This document shows positions 46,876 through 55,876 of a DNA stretch of 64,000 nucleotides, one piece after another. Below the pieces are notes generated by a model. It was not told the origin of the DNA, did no database searches, and saw only the letters and a program-made list of their open reading frames with translations. Location of the stretch: positions 1,725,832 to 1,789,831 of the forward strand of contig NZ_MLJI01000001.1 in NCBI RefSeq assembly GCF_002095535.1, written 5' to 3'. Numbering within the stretch: the stretch's first letter is position 1; each line of letters begins with the position of its first letter. Origin of the DNA: Pantoea cypripedii. GTDB lineage: Bacteria; Pseudomonadota; Gammaproteobacteria; Enterobacterales; Enterobacteriaceae. The position numbers were made by a program, and so were the translations under genes.

Positions 46876-47841
46876 ATGACAACAGACGCAGGCGTCTATG
46901 CGTATTCCGCCGTTCTGATGGGTTCGCCCATTCTGCTTAAACTCTTCGAAGATAACCCACCCCTCGCTGCTCAGGTATTCCGGCTGATCAAACAGCAGGA
47001 GAACCTGTTTACCGTCAATCGTGCCGATTCAGAAGTGATGGCGATCAATCATGCTGCCGGTCGCCATCCGGTGGTGGTCAGTGAGCCGGTATTTGCGTTG
47101 ATAAGCATTGCCCACGCGGTCAGCCTGCTGCCAGGCAGTGCCTTCAATTTCACCATCGGGCCGGTGGTCAAACGCTGGAAAATCGGTTTCCAGGGCCATG
47201 AGGTGCCGCCTGCTGAGGCGATCGCGGCGTTATTGCCCCTGACCGATCCACATCAGGTGGTACTGAATGAGGCTGAACGCTCGGTATTCCTGCAACAGCC
47301 CGGCATGGAGATCGATCTCGGTGCGATTGCCAAAGGTTACATTGCCGACCGCGTGCAGGCTTTTTTACGCCAGCAGGGCGTGCAGCAAGCGCTGATTAAC
47401 CTCGGCGGTAACGTCCAGACGCTGGGGTCTCCGCCTCATGATGCCGCAGGCTGGGGCATCGGTCTGAAAAAACCGTTTGGCCGCGAGGATGAACTGCTTG
47501 GTGTGCTGCGGGTACAGGGTAAGTCCGTGGTGACATCGGGTATCTATGAACGCTATTTCGAGCGGGATGGCCGTTGCTGGCATCATATCTTCGATCCGCG
47601 TACCGGTTATCCGCTCGACAATGAACTACTGAGCATCACGGTGATTTCCGATCGTTCACTGGATGGCGATATCTACACCACGCTGCTGTATGGCATGGGG
47701 GTGGAGCAGGGGCTGGCGTATCTTGCTGACCAGCCCGAACTCGACGCGATTTTTGTCACGCGCGACAGGGAAATTATCTGCTCCTCACCGCGTCAGTTTC
47801 GCTTTGAGCAACTCGATACTGCGTGGCCGCTGCGTTACTGA
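46876..47841 (+). CDS. apbE: FAD:protein FMN transferase (ApbE), cytoplasmic type
   Basis: ApbE moves FMN from FAD onto a Thr of target proteins. The 321-residue protein has NRADSEVMAIN, FNFTIGPVVKRWKIG, the EIDLGAIAKGYIADRV motif, INLGGNVQTLG, HHIFDPRTGYP and a C-terminal D-x-x-x-T segment DGDIYTTLLYGMG that binds metal. It has no signal peptide or lipobox, unlike the periplasmic lipoprotein ApbE, so it acts in the cytoplasm, matching the soluble reductase upstream. GAGG lies five bases before the ATG. Its last bases overlap the convergent dcuR gene by seven. Confidence 0.94.
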   Translation: MTTDAGVYAYSAVLMGSPILLKLFEDNPPLAAQVFRLIKQQENLFTVNRADSEVMAINHAAGRHPVVVSEPVFALISIAHAVSLLPGSAFNFTIGPVVKRWKIGFQGHEVPPAEAIAALLPLTDPHQVVLNEAERSVFLQQPGMEIDLGAIAKGYIADRVQAFLRQQGVQQALINLGGNVQTLGSPPHDAAGWGIGLKKPFGREDELLGVLRVQGKSVVTSGIYERYFERDGRCWHHIFDPRTGYPLDNELLSITVISDRSLDGDIYTTLLYGMGVEQGLAYLADQPELDAIFVTRDREIICSSPRQFRFEQLDTAWPLRY

Positions 47842-48554
47842 CAATACTGTTGCAGCAGCGAATGGTATTCCGGTTGCAGGCGATAGCGGTACACCGGGCG
47901 ACCCGTGGCACCGTAATGGATGCTGGTGAACAGAATATTAATCTGCGCCAGCCAGATCAGATATTTACGGCAGGAGACGCGGGAGATGTTCACTTCCGCC
48001 GCCAGCTCATCGGTAGAGAATTCCGTGCCTGGGTGGGCATCAATCCACTGACACAGCGTGCGCAGCGTCTGTGGTGTTAGCCCTTTCGGCAGGCGCTTGC
48101 TGTCATGCTGCGTCGCCGGGCTGCCGTGAATCAGTAAATCGACATCGGACTGCTGATAATAATGCTGGTTATCCATCAGCGATTTTTTCTGCCGCCACTG
48201 AGTCAGCGCTTCTTCAAAACGCGGGAACTGGAACGGTTTGATCAGATAATCCACCACGCCGTAATGCAGCGAGGTTTTGATGGTAGCGGCATCCGCAGCC
48301 GAAGAGATGATAATCACCTCTACCGGGCAGTTGGCTTTACGCAGCTCTGGCAGCAGGTCGAGACCGTTTTCCTGCTGCATATAAATATCCAGCAGCACCA
48401 GATCGACCGGTGGTTCGCTGTTGAGGATCTTCTCTTTCGCCTGCTGTAACGTTGCGGCAGTACCACAGCAGGTAAAGCCGGGCACCTGGCCGATATAGCA
48501 GCGATTAAGCTCTGCGACCATTGCATCATCGTCAACCACTAACACGTTGATCAT
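47835..48554 (-). CDS. dcuR: C4-dicarboxylate response regulator DcuR
   Basis: A 239-residue CitB/DcuR-type response regulator, very close to E. coli DcuR throughout. The receiver domain starts MINVLVVDDDAMVAELNRCYIGQVPGF, with the phosphoacceptor Asp in LVLLDIYMQQENGLDLLPEL and the Lys in YLIKPFQFPRFEEAL. The C-terminal winged HTH reads RLPKGLTPQTLRTLCQWIDAH followed by NISRVSCRKYLIWL. It should activate the neighbouring transport and reduction genes when C4-dicarboxylates are present. The start overlaps the end of dcuS by four bases. Confidence 0.96.
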   Translation of the reverse strand: MINVLVVDDDAMVAELNRCYIGQVPGFTCCGTAATLQQAKEKILNSEPPVDLVLLDIYMQQENGLDLLPELRKANCPVEVIIISSAADAATIKTSLHYGVVDYLIKPFQFPRFEEALTQWRQKKSLMDNQHYYQQSDVDLLIHGSPATQHDSKRLPKGLTPQTLRTLCQWIDAHPGTEFSTDELAAEVNISRVSCRKYLIWLAQINILFTSIHYGATGRPVYRYRLQPEYHSLLQQYCQ

Positions 48555-50188
48555 GCGGTTTGATTTCCTCCATCCCAGGGTAGCTGAACTAAAAATTGTG
48601 TATACACGCCGGGTTCTGACTCCACGCTGACGTCGCCGCCCAGGCTTTCGGTCTGCTGCTTCAGCAGGAACAGGCCGACACCGCGATCGTCACCTTTGGT
48701 GGAGAAACCTTTGGCGAAAATGGTGGGCAGAATCAATGGGTCAATGCCGGGGCCATCATCGCTCACCTCGCACGCCAGCCAGCCATTTTGATAATGCAAC
48801 ATCACATGGATCTCACCTTCTGTCTGGTCATCCAGCGCATCCAGCGCGTTCTCCACCAGATTGCCAATCACGGTAATCAGCACCGCCATCTGTTGCTCGT
48901 TGCCGCAGTCGGGCAAAAAGCTGGCATCGCTGATGGTCAGACTATGCCCGCGATCCGATGCGCGACTGATCTTGCTCAGCAGGAACCCGGCAATCACTGG
49001 CGACTTAATTTTCTGCACCAGCGAACCAATTTCGGTCTGATAGTTATTGGCGGTTTTCAGCACATACGTTTCCACCTGCGCATAATTTTTCATATGCAGC
49101 AGGCCGAGGATCACATGCAGCTTATTCATAAATTCATGCGAGCGCTCACGCAGCGCATCGACATAGTTTACCATGCCGCTCAGGCGCTGCATCAGCTGGC
49201 TGATTTCGGTTTTGTCCCTGAAGGTGCACACCGCGCCAATAATCCGTCCCTGGCTGCGCACTGGCACCGTATTGCTGAGCAATACGTGGCCGTTAACATT
49301 CAATTCTTCATCACGGCGCGGACGGCCACTTTGCAGCACATCCTGCAAATGGGTGTTGATCACTGAGGCGTCGTAAATGCGGTCGGCACTGATGGCGCTG
49401 GTGGCGATCTCGGCGCTCAGCAGCTTCTGTGCCGCCTGGTTGACCAGCGTGACCTGGCCCTGATCATCCACTGCCACCACACCTTCTTTCACCGAGTTGA
49501 GGATCGCCTGACGCTGCTCGAACAGCGTGGAGATCTCATGCGGTTCGAGGCCAAACAGAATACGCTTCAGCACCCGCACCAGAATAAAGGTGCCGAGTGC
49601 ACCCACCAGCGCGCCAATCAGTATCGTCCATAGCACGCTCCAGCGGCTCTGGTTTATCTGGTCAGTCACCGCACTGAGGGAAATACCAATCACCACCACG
49701 CCAATCTGCTGTTTTTGCGCGTTATACACCGGGGTAAACACGCGTAGGGCTTTGACCAGCGCCCCTTGATTCACCGAGACATTTTCATGGCCACGCAACG
49801 CGGGTTCGAGATCGTCACCGATAAAATGCTGGCCGACCAATTCCGGATTGAGATGGGAATAGCGAATGCCCTGCATATTGGTCACCACCACAAACAGCAG
49901 GTTATTACTCTGCTGGATTTCTGCGGCGATGGGCTGAATTAACAGGGCATTGGGCGGCAGCAACAGCGCGTGTTGTACTTCCGGCGAATCGGCCAGGGTG
50001 CGCGCCACCGCCATGGCTTTATCTTCCAGCTGCGCGCGCGTGGTGGCACCAATCTGAAAGAAGTAAATAAGGTGGACGCTGAGCAGCACCAACGCGATCA
50101 CGGTGCTAAGCATCAGCGTGACCAGCGTATTGAGTTTCATCGGTCGCTTACGCGGTGGGAAATCCGGTGGTGAATAGGGTTCTGGCAT
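48551..50188 (-). CDS. dcuS: C4-dicarboxylate sensor histidine kinase DcuS
   Basis: A 545-residue membrane sensor matching E. coli DcuS in order and length. TM1 (LMLSTVIALVLLSVHLIYFF) is followed by a periplasmic PAS/Cache domain with the C4-dicarboxylate-binding Arg and His in GIRYSH and the Arg and Phe in KALRVFTP. TM2, a cytoplasmic PAS (KEGVVAVDDQGQVTLVNQAA), the phospho-His region RERSHEFMNKLHVILGLLHM and the ATPase domain NLVENALDAL/DDGPGI/GVGLFLLKQQ follow. ATG 50188 gives the E. coli-like RKRPMKL tail; the frame continues to a TTG at 50227. Confidence 0.96.
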   Translation of the reverse strand: MPEPYSPPDFPPRKRPMKLNTLVTLMLSTVIALVLLSVHLIYFFQIGATTRAQLEDKAMAVARTLADSPEVQHALLLPPNALLIQPIAAEIQQSNNLLFVVVTNMQGIRYSHLNPELVGQHFIGDDLEPALRGHENVSVNQGALVKALRVFTPVYNAQKQQIGVVVIGISLSAVTDQINQSRWSVLWTILIGALVGALGTFILVRVLKRILFGLEPHEISTLFEQRQAILNSVKEGVVAVDDQGQVTLVNQAAQKLLSAEIATSAISADRIYDASVINTHLQDVLQSGRPRRDEELNVNGHVLLSNTVPVRSQGRIIGAVCTFRDKTEISQLMQRLSGMVNYVDALRERSHEFMNKLHVILGLLHMKNYAQVETYVLKTANNYQTEIGSLVQKIKSPVIAGFLLSKISRASDRGHSLTISDASFLPDCGNEQQMAVLITVIGNLVENALDALDDQTEGEIHVMLHYQNGWLACEVSDDGPGIDPLILPTIFAKGFSTKGDDRGVGLFLLKQQTESLGGDVSVESEPGVYTQFLVQLPWDGGNQTA

Positions 50189-50215
50189 AGGCAGGTATCG
50201 TCGCGGTTTTTTTAG

Positions 50216-50237
50216 GGGTGCGTGCAAGCACGCACCC
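50216..50237. other. Perfect hairpin between msrA and dcuS
   Basis: GGGTGCGTGC-AA-GCACGCACCC, a ten-base-pair palindrome. On the coding (minus) strand it is followed by an A run, not a T run, so it is not a standard intrinsic terminator for msrA; it may affect dcuS translation or separate the two transcripts. Confidence 0.6.
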
Positions 50238-50243
50238 GGACGG

Positions 50244-50786
50244 TCATTCGCTCTGCGGTTTCATGCGGTTAGCAAAGCTTTTTTTCAGCTTCTGCAACTT
50301 CGGCGGGATCACGGCGAGGCAGTAGCCGTTACGCTGGCCTGCGCCATCCCAGTAATCCTGGTGATAATCTTCCGCCGGATACCATTCCCCCAGCGGTTCG
50401 ATGGTGGTGACAATCGGATCTTTATTATCTTCCTGCGCGCGGGCGATAGCCGCGATGGCTTCCGCTTCCTGCTCGGCGTTGGCCGGGAAGATGGCTGAAC
50501 GATACTGGGTGCCGATGTCGTTGCCCTGGCGGTTAAGCTGCGTCGGGTCATGGGTGACAAAGCTGATATCCAGCAGATCGCCATAACCTATCTGCGCCGG
50601 ATCGAAACCGATACGGATCGCTTCGGCATGGCCAGTTGCACCGCTGCATACCTGCTCGTAAGTGGGATGAGGACGCGTGCCACCGGTATAACCACTTTCG
50701 ACTGACTCAACACCAATCAGACCTTTAAATACCGCTTCGGTACACCAGAAACAGCCACCCGCGATCACCGCGTATTCAATTGCCAT
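50244..50786 (-). CDS. msrA: Peptide methionine (S)-S-oxide reductase
   Basis: MsrA repairs oxidised methionine. The 180-residue protein has the catalytic GGCFWC motif (Cys12) followed by GVESVESGYTGGTRPHPTYEQVCSGATGHAEA and SFVTHDPTQLNRQGNDIGTQYRS, all family hallmarks. A C-terminal Cys (NGYCLAV) may act as resolving residue. It is a short-form MsrA like those found beside metabolic genes, and shorter than the roughly 212-residue housekeeping form. It lies upstream of dcuS in the same direction. Confidence 0.95.
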   Translation of the reverse strand: MAIEYAVIAGGCFWCTEAVFKGLIGVESVESGYTGGTRPHPTYEQVCSGATGHAEAIRIGFDPAQIGYGDLLDISFVTHDPTQLNRQGNDIGTQYRSAIFPANAEQEAEAIAAIARAQEDNKDPIVTTIEPLGEWYPAEDYHQDYWDGAGQRNGYCLAVIPPKLQKLKKSFANRMKPQSE

Positions 50787-50850
50787 GTCTTTACTCCTGT
50801 CAGGGCGAAAGCGTTACTGTGGGGGCGCGCTTTCATGAAATCAACCTTGT

Positions 50851-51417
50851 TTAGATTAACATTTCTGGCTTAAAGTCGCGGTGTTTATCGAGCAACAGAT
50901 TGCTCATCACGGTAAAACGACCTTCACCGGTATAGTGCAGGGTCGGCGGAAACTCCGGCTTCTCCACCACATGCGCTTTGACGATCTCAAAGATAAACAG
51001 ATTGTAGTTATCCACCATCGTATCGTCGTACAGCTGACACTCAAAACTGGCGAAGCACTCCTGAATCAACGGCGCGTTAACTTTTGTCGCCGGTTCTGCG
51101 GTCAGCTTAAAGGCATCAAACTTGTCGATACGATCGCCGTGGCAGTTACCAATCGCCACGACGCTATCGATTAAATCGGATGAGGGAACGTTGATCACGC
51201 ACTGGCCGCTTTGCCGAATCAGTTCATGGCTGTAGTTGCCTCCGGCGATCATACAGCCCACCAGCGATGGCGAGAACTCCAGGATGGTGTGCCAGCCGAG
51301 CGTCATGATGTCGTGCTGATCGCCAAACTGCGAGCTAACCAGCACCACCGGTCCTGGCTCCAGATATTTCCGCGCCTTGCTGACCGGAAAATCGATTTTA
51401 TGCAGATTCTGGTTCAT
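50851..51417 (-). CDS. Flavin reductase-like (FMN-binding) domain protein
   Basis: A 188-residue protein of the flavin reductase/FMN-binding split-barrel family. Motifs include PGPVVLVSSQFGDQHDIMTLGWHTILEFSPSLVGCMIAGGNYSHELIRQSGQCVINVPS and FASFECQLYDDTMVDNYNLFIFEIVKAHV. Such proteins bind FMN and some reduce it for two-component monooxygenases. It could in principle serve the luciferase-like enzyme at 32.5 kb, but nothing in the sequence links them. GGAG precedes the ATG on the minus strand. The upstream gene is divergent. Confidence 0.88.
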   Translation of the reverse strand: MNQNLHKIDFPVSKARKYLEPGPVVLVSSQFGDQHDIMTLGWHTILEFSPSLVGCMIAGGNYSHELIRQSGQCVINVPSSDLIDSVVAIGNCHGDRIDKFDAFKLTAEPATKVNAPLIQECFASFECQLYDDTMVDNYNLFIFEIVKAHVVEKPEFPPTLHYTGEGRFTVMSNLLLDKHRDFKPEMLI

Positions 51418-51530
51418 TGTGCTGCTCCTTTTACTCGAAGGATGTTTTAAGTGTAGCGAACCCTGGGCAGGGCTTTACCTGCGCGTCAATTGCAGGCATG
51501 GTAAGCCGTCATCTTAAAAGGAGCTGCTTT

Positions 51531-52043
51531 ATGGCGTCTGCGCGCGCGTTAACACAATCCCCCGCCACTTTACATCTGCTGTGCGGCAAAATTGCTGCCG
51601 GGAAATCGACGCTGGCACATCGGCTGGCTCAGGAAACGGGCGCGGTGATCATCAGTGAAGATGCCTGGCTGGCGCATCTGTTTGCCGATGAAATGCGTGA
51701 GGTGACGGATTATGTCCGCTGTGCCGCGAAGCTGCGTAACGCCATGACGCCACACCTGATCTCGCTGCTGCGCTGTGGGGTATCGGTGGTGCTGGATTTC
51801 CCCGCCAATACGCTGCAAAACCGCCAATGGATGAAAACGGTGATCCAGACCGCCGAGGCCGCGCATCAGCTGCATTTTCTCGATGTTACCGATGACCTGT
51901 GCAAAGCGCGGCTGCATGCGCGCAATGCGGCGGGTGAACATGATTTCGCCGCCACCGATGCGCAGTTCGCGCTGATCAACAGTTACTTTGTCGCCCCACA
52001 GCCGGAAGAGGGGTTCAATGTGGTGAGCTGGCCGGCATCGTAG
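51531..52043 (+). CDS. AAA P-loop kinase, zeta-toxin/polynucleotide-kinase-like
   Basis: A 170-residue P-loop protein. Walker A is CGKIAAGKSTLAHRLA (Lys25), then ISEDAWLAHLF, and a second strand VVLDFPANTLQNRQWMKTV with the Asp expected of this family. A lid region DLCKARLHARNAAGEHDFAATDAQF carries Arg residues. It phosphorylates a small molecule or nucleotide; the substrate is unknown and no antitoxin is next to it, so a toxin role is unlikely. ATG 51531 has AAGGAG seven bases upstream and is preferred over the earlier in-frame start at 51417. Confidence 0.85.
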   Translation: MASARALTQSPATLHLLCGKIAAGKSTLAHRLAQETGAVIISEDAWLAHLFADEMREVTDYVRCAAKLRNAMTPHLISLLRCGVSVVLDFPANTLQNRQWMKTVIQTAEAAHQLHFLDVTDDLCKARLHARNAAGEHDFAATDAQFALINSYFVAPQPEEGFNVVSWPAS

Positions 52044-52299
52044 CCGCGTGGGTTAACGGACCACTAGTACATTAGATAACGACCTGAACCGCATTCTTGC
52101 AGGGTAATCTCATGCATAAAAACGGGGGAAAAGTATATGCATCCCATCGTTATTGTATAAATAATCCGTTTTTCTATACATATCCTGATAAATAAAGATA
52201 AAAAAGCTGATTTTTAAATATGTTAGCAAACATATTATATCAATGAGCCATTGTGCAAATTGATCATAGCCCACAGTTAAAAACTCCAGTGTTTACGTA

Positions 52300-53562
52300 T
52301 TATCGCACCACCGGTACATCAGAAAACCGCGTGGTGTAGGCGGGTGACAGCATCTCCCGTTTCATCGACCAGGCTTTCTGGATGCCCTGACCGGCAAACC
52401 ATAATGCGCCACGCTGGTGGGCATTCAGGCTGTCGATCAATTGCATCAACTGTTCGCTATTGCGTCGTGGCGGGTAGTCGGCGAACAGATCAAACTGTGC
52501 CACACCGTCACTGAAAAAATCCCCCAGCATCACACCCCCTTTCAGATAACGTTTGCCGGGCATCCAGATCTTCTCCAGGCAGCTCAGTGCGGCATGGATA
52601 ATGTCGCGGCTATCCTGTGTCGGCGTGACCAGTGTGGTGCTGGCTGAATTGGCATAGTACGGATGATGGGGATCGTGCGGGCTGGTGCGGATAAATGCGC
52701 CGATATGGCGGCAATATTGCCGTTCACTGCGTAATTTCTCTGCCGCACGCGCGGCGTAATTGCTGATGGCTTCGCGCATATCACCGTACTCGGTCACCCG
52801 GTCACCAAATGAACGTGAGCAGAGGATGTTTTGCCGATTGGGGATCACCTCCTCAAACGCCAGGCAGGGTTCACCACGTAGTTCACGTACCGTGCGTTCC
52901 AGCACCACGCCAAATTGTTTGCGGATCAACGCGGTCGGGGTATCCGCCAGTTGCAGGGCTTTCTCAATCCCCATCAGATTCAGCTTTTTCGCCAGGCGGC
53001 GACCGACGCCCCATACCTCATCCACCGGCACCATCCCCATCAGTTTGCGCTGACGTACCGGAGCAGAAAGATCCATGACGTTCTCCGCTTTGGTCCAGCG
53101 CTTGGCGGCCCAATTCGCCAGTTTGGCGAGGGTTTTGGTCGGCGCAATGCCCACGCCGACCCGCAGATGCGTCTCTTTATAAATACGATCGCGCATCTGC
53201 CGACCAAACGCTTCCAGGGAGATGCAGTTATCGACGCCTGTGAGATCAACAAAGGCCTCATCAATTGAATATTCATCGACACGCGGAGCCATCAGAACCA
53301 GGGTATCCATCACGCGCTGCGACATGTCGCCATACAACGCATAGTTGGAGGAGAACACCACCACCTGATGGCGCATTAATTCTTCACGCTGCTTAAAGTA
53401 GGGCGCACCCATTTTAATGCCAAGTTTTTTGGCTTCTTTACTCAGCGAGATGATGCAGCCGTCATTGTTGGACAGCACCACAATCGGTTTGCCGCGCAGG
53501 TCCGGGCGAAACACGGTTTCGCACGAGGCGTAGAAGGAGTTGACGTCGACAAGTGCGTACAT
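52300..53562 (-). CDS. umuC: DNA polymerase V catalytic subunit UmuC
   Basis: UmuC is the Y-family polymerase of SOS mutagenesis. The 420-residue protein has the catalytic palm motifs MYALVDVNSFYASCETVFRP and EYSIDEAFVDLTGV (the SIDE motif with two acidic metal ligands), the finger loop VVLSNNDGCIISLSKEAKKLGIKMG, the HhH region MVPVDEVWGVGRRLAKKL and the C-terminal little finger. Length and pattern match E. coli UmuC. A LexA box lies 18 bases upstream. umuD is not adjacent; a umuD gene enters the window only at its right edge, on the same strand. Confidence 0.96.
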   Translation of the reverse strand: MYALVDVNSFYASCETVFRPDLRGKPIVVLSNNDGCIISLSKEAKKLGIKMGAPYFKQREELMRHQVVVFSSNYALYGDMSQRVMDTLVLMAPRVDEYSIDEAFVDLTGVDNCISLEAFGRQMRDRIYKETHLRVGVGIAPTKTLAKLANWAAKRWTKAENVMDLSAPVRQRKLMGMVPVDEVWGVGRRLAKKLNLMGIEKALQLADTPTALIRKQFGVVLERTVRELRGEPCLAFEEVIPNRQNILCSRSFGDRVTEYGDMREAISNYAARAAEKLRSERQYCRHIGAFIRTSPHDPHHPYYANSASTTLVTPTQDSRDIIHAALSCLEKIWMPGKRYLKGGVMLGDFFSDGVAQFDLFADYPPRRNSEQLMQLIDSLNAHQRGALWFAGQGIQKAWSMKREMLSPAYTTRFSDVPVVR

Positions 53563-53577
53563 AATGAACTTCAGGCT

Positions 53578-53597
53578 AGCTGTATTTATATACAGTA
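53578..53597. promoter_or_regulatory. LexA (SOS) box
   Basis: AGCTGTATTTATATACAGTA keeps CTG-N10-CAG and differs from the ideal TACTGTATATATATACAGTA at only a few positions. It lies 15 bases upstream of umuC. The dynamin-like operon is divergent from here, its first start being 135-213 bases away. Confidence 0.9.
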
Positions 53598-53809
53598 TTT
53601 TTCAATTACCCGTCGCGATCAAGGGGTGAGCAGGGGATAAACGCAAAGACATTGAAGTTGAGGAGAATTTAGTTGCCTTACCTGCGAAAAATCTGAGCGA
53701 TCTTGCATTAAAGATTTTCTATCTCAGGCCGATGCTCATAAGAGCATTTCCTGAATTTCACCCTTTTTTTGCTCGCCATCCCTCTGCGAATAAGGACACC
53801 GCGCCAGAT

Positions 53810-55876
53810 ATGTCACTCATCACCCATACATTAGAAAACCTCACAAAAGCCTTGCGTACTGCGTTGCGTGTCTCAATTGAATGCAATGAGCGCAGCGAAA
53901 ATACCCATAAAATTTTAAACGTGTTACGTCAGGTTGAGCTGACGCTGATGCTGCATCAACAACCTATCTATGCCATTGCCGGTACGCAGGGAGCGGGTAA
54001 AACCACTCTGGCAAAAAGCCTGCTGGGCATTGACGATAGCTGGCTTGAGGCGAATCCGGGACGGGGCGAGCAGATACCGTTATTTATTGAGCAACGGCAC
54101 GATGTTCAGGGTGATTATCCGCAATTTATTTATGTCTGTGCTCACCACAAAACCGGTGAAATTTTTGACAGCCAGCCGCGCAGTGGCGATGAGCTGAAAC
54201 AGATGCTGCGTGACTGGTCGCAAATGGTGAATCAGGAGATAGAAGGGGGCAAAATCCTCTATCCGAAATTAATCATTAATAAGTCAGACAGTTTTATTGA
54301 TGAAGAGATGGTCTGGGCGCTGTTGCCCGGCTACGAGATCAGCAACAGCCAGAATCATCGCTGGCAGGGCATGATGCGGCATGTCATGGTCAACGCCAGA
54401 GGCGTGTTGCTGGTCACTGACCCGACGTTAATGGCAAATACGAACCAGAGCCTGCTGGTGAACGATCTGCGCAGTGTGTTCGCCGATCGTTCTCCGGTGA
54501 TTGTCGTGACCAAAACAGAAAGCCTGAACGATGCGGAGAAGGCCGAGGTAAAAGCGAGCGCTGCCGCACTTTTTCATGAGACCTCCTCACCGGTGGTCGC
54601 TGCCGGTGTCGATAATCAAGCGCAGTGGATAGGTGAGCTCCGCACTGCATTTGCTGAGGGTATCCATAATAGCGCCGCGTCAGAAGCGGCCGCGATCGAA
54701 CGTTTGATGACTCTGGTCAATGACGATGTTGCGGATATTATTGATAACCTGAATCTGCTGTACGCGGAGCAGGACAGTGGCGAGGAACGTACCGTCGCTA
54801 TTCTTGAAGCGTTCGATAAAGCAGCCGAGCGCTATGAACAGCAACTGCGTAAAGCCATCAAACGAGAAACTGACGGGCATCGGCAAAAAGCCACTGAATC
54901 TTGCCAGCGCCGTTATCAGGAAGAAGAAGAAGGGCCGGTCAATAATTTAAAAGGACTCGGTCGTCGTCTGATGTTTCAGGGGGCGGAGATTGATCGTGAA
55001 CGCAAAAATCGGGTACTGGACGCCTGGCAAACCCGCTTTGAGCAGCAATCTCTGGCCGATCACAATATGGTCGCGCTGGAAACGCTCAACCGTCGTGAGT
55101 TGAGGCATTACGGTCTTTCACAGGAGACGCTGTCACCCCAACGGTTGACCTCGCCCGCGGCGACAATGGGATATTTGTCGGTGGCTGAGGAGGATAATTT
55201 TTCCTCGCTGGCCCCTTTGCGCCATCTGCTGGGATCGGCTGCAACAAGGGATGCGCCGCCGCAGTTAGACCAGCTTTCCACGGTATTAAAAGTGCTGCCT
55301 GCCATGACGATGGAATATGCGCGCGGTTGGGTGGCGATCAACCAGGCGATGCCCGCAGCGTCAGAGCTAACCAGCGAGTTGCGGCCACAACAAATTCTCG
55401 ACGCGATTTTTAGCGCGCAGAGTAGCATCCACCCGGTGAAAACCGCGCTGATGGCGTTTATCGGTGCCGACGCCGCGGACGGCACGCTGGATGGCGAAGT
55501 GGGCACTCCGCAGAATGAAGATAGCGGCGTATTTACGCCTGTCGCGATAGCAGGCAAAGCGATGCTGGTCGGTGCGGCGGTTTATGCGTTGTATCAGGTG
55601 GCGGGCGTGGTGAGTGAGAGTGATAAAGCTCAGGCCTGGTATATTGAACGGATGATGAAGGAACTGGCGCAATATAATGAAAACGTCATCATCGAGCGTT
55701 ATCAGGACACGATGGGCGATCTGCGTCAGCTGATTGAAATCAACCTCAACCGTTTATTTGGCGTGCAGGATGTCCTCACGCAGAAAAGCTATCTCTGGTT
55801 AGCTATTCAGGGACTCACGACGGTACAAAAGGAAGCCCGGCAGTATGAAGCCAGTATCAAACAATATCTGGCGTGA
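53810..55876 (+). CDS. Dynamin-like large P-loop GTPase 1 (three-gene system)
   Basis: A 688-residue protein from ATG 53810 (53732 is an alternative). The P-loop G58-T-Q-G-A-G-K64-T65 lies in YAIAGTQGAGKTTLAKSLLG. The expected D-x-P-G switch reads A-L-L-P-G at 170-174, without the Asp, and a TKTE motif (234-237) stands at the nucleotide-specificity position. A membrane-like segment lies at about 578-601 (VAIAGKAMLVGAAVYALYQVAG), between long helical stretches. The layout of GTPase head, helices and membrane segment resembles bacterial dynamins such as LeoA. The exact family is not recognised. Confidence 0.7.
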   Translation: MSLITHTLENLTKALRTALRVSIECNERSENTHKILNVLRQVELTLMLHQQPIYAIAGTQGAGKTTLAKSLLGIDDSWLEANPGRGEQIPLFIEQRHDVQGDYPQFIYVCAHHKTGEIFDSQPRSGDELKQMLRDWSQMVNQEIEGGKILYPKLIINKSDSFIDEEMVWALLPGYEISNSQNHRWQGMMRHVMVNARGVLLVTDPTLMANTNQSLLVNDLRSVFADRSPVIVVTKTESLNDAEKAEVKASAAALFHETSSPVVAAGVDNQAQWIGELRTAFAEGIHNSAASEAAAIERLMTLVNDDVADIIDNLNLLYAEQDSGEERTVAILEAFDKAAERYEQQLRKAIKRETDGHRQKATESCQRRYQEEEEGPVNNLKGLGRRLMFQGAEIDRERKNRVLDAWQTRFEQQSLADHNMVALETLNRRELRHYGLSQETLSPQRLTSPAATMGYLSVAEEDNFSSLAPLRHLLGSAATRDAPPQLDQLSTVLKVLPAMTMEYARGWVAINQAMPAASELTSELRPQQILDAIFSAQSSIHPVKTALMAFIGADAADGTLDGEVGTPQNEDSGVFTPVAIAGKAMLVGAAVYALYQVAGVVSESDKAQAWYIERMMKELAQYNENVIIERYQDTMGDLRQLIEINLNRLFGVQDVLTQKSYLWLAIQGLTTVQKEARQYEASIKQYLA

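Noticed and set aside
51531..52043. Zeta-type toxin of a toxin-antitoxin system
   Set aside because: The P-loop is similar but no antitoxin gene is adjacent, and many small metabolite kinases share this pattern.
52044..52299. Small gene between the P-loop kinase and umuC
   Set aside because: The stretch is AT-rich with no open frame of note and no coding bias; it likely holds only transcript ends.
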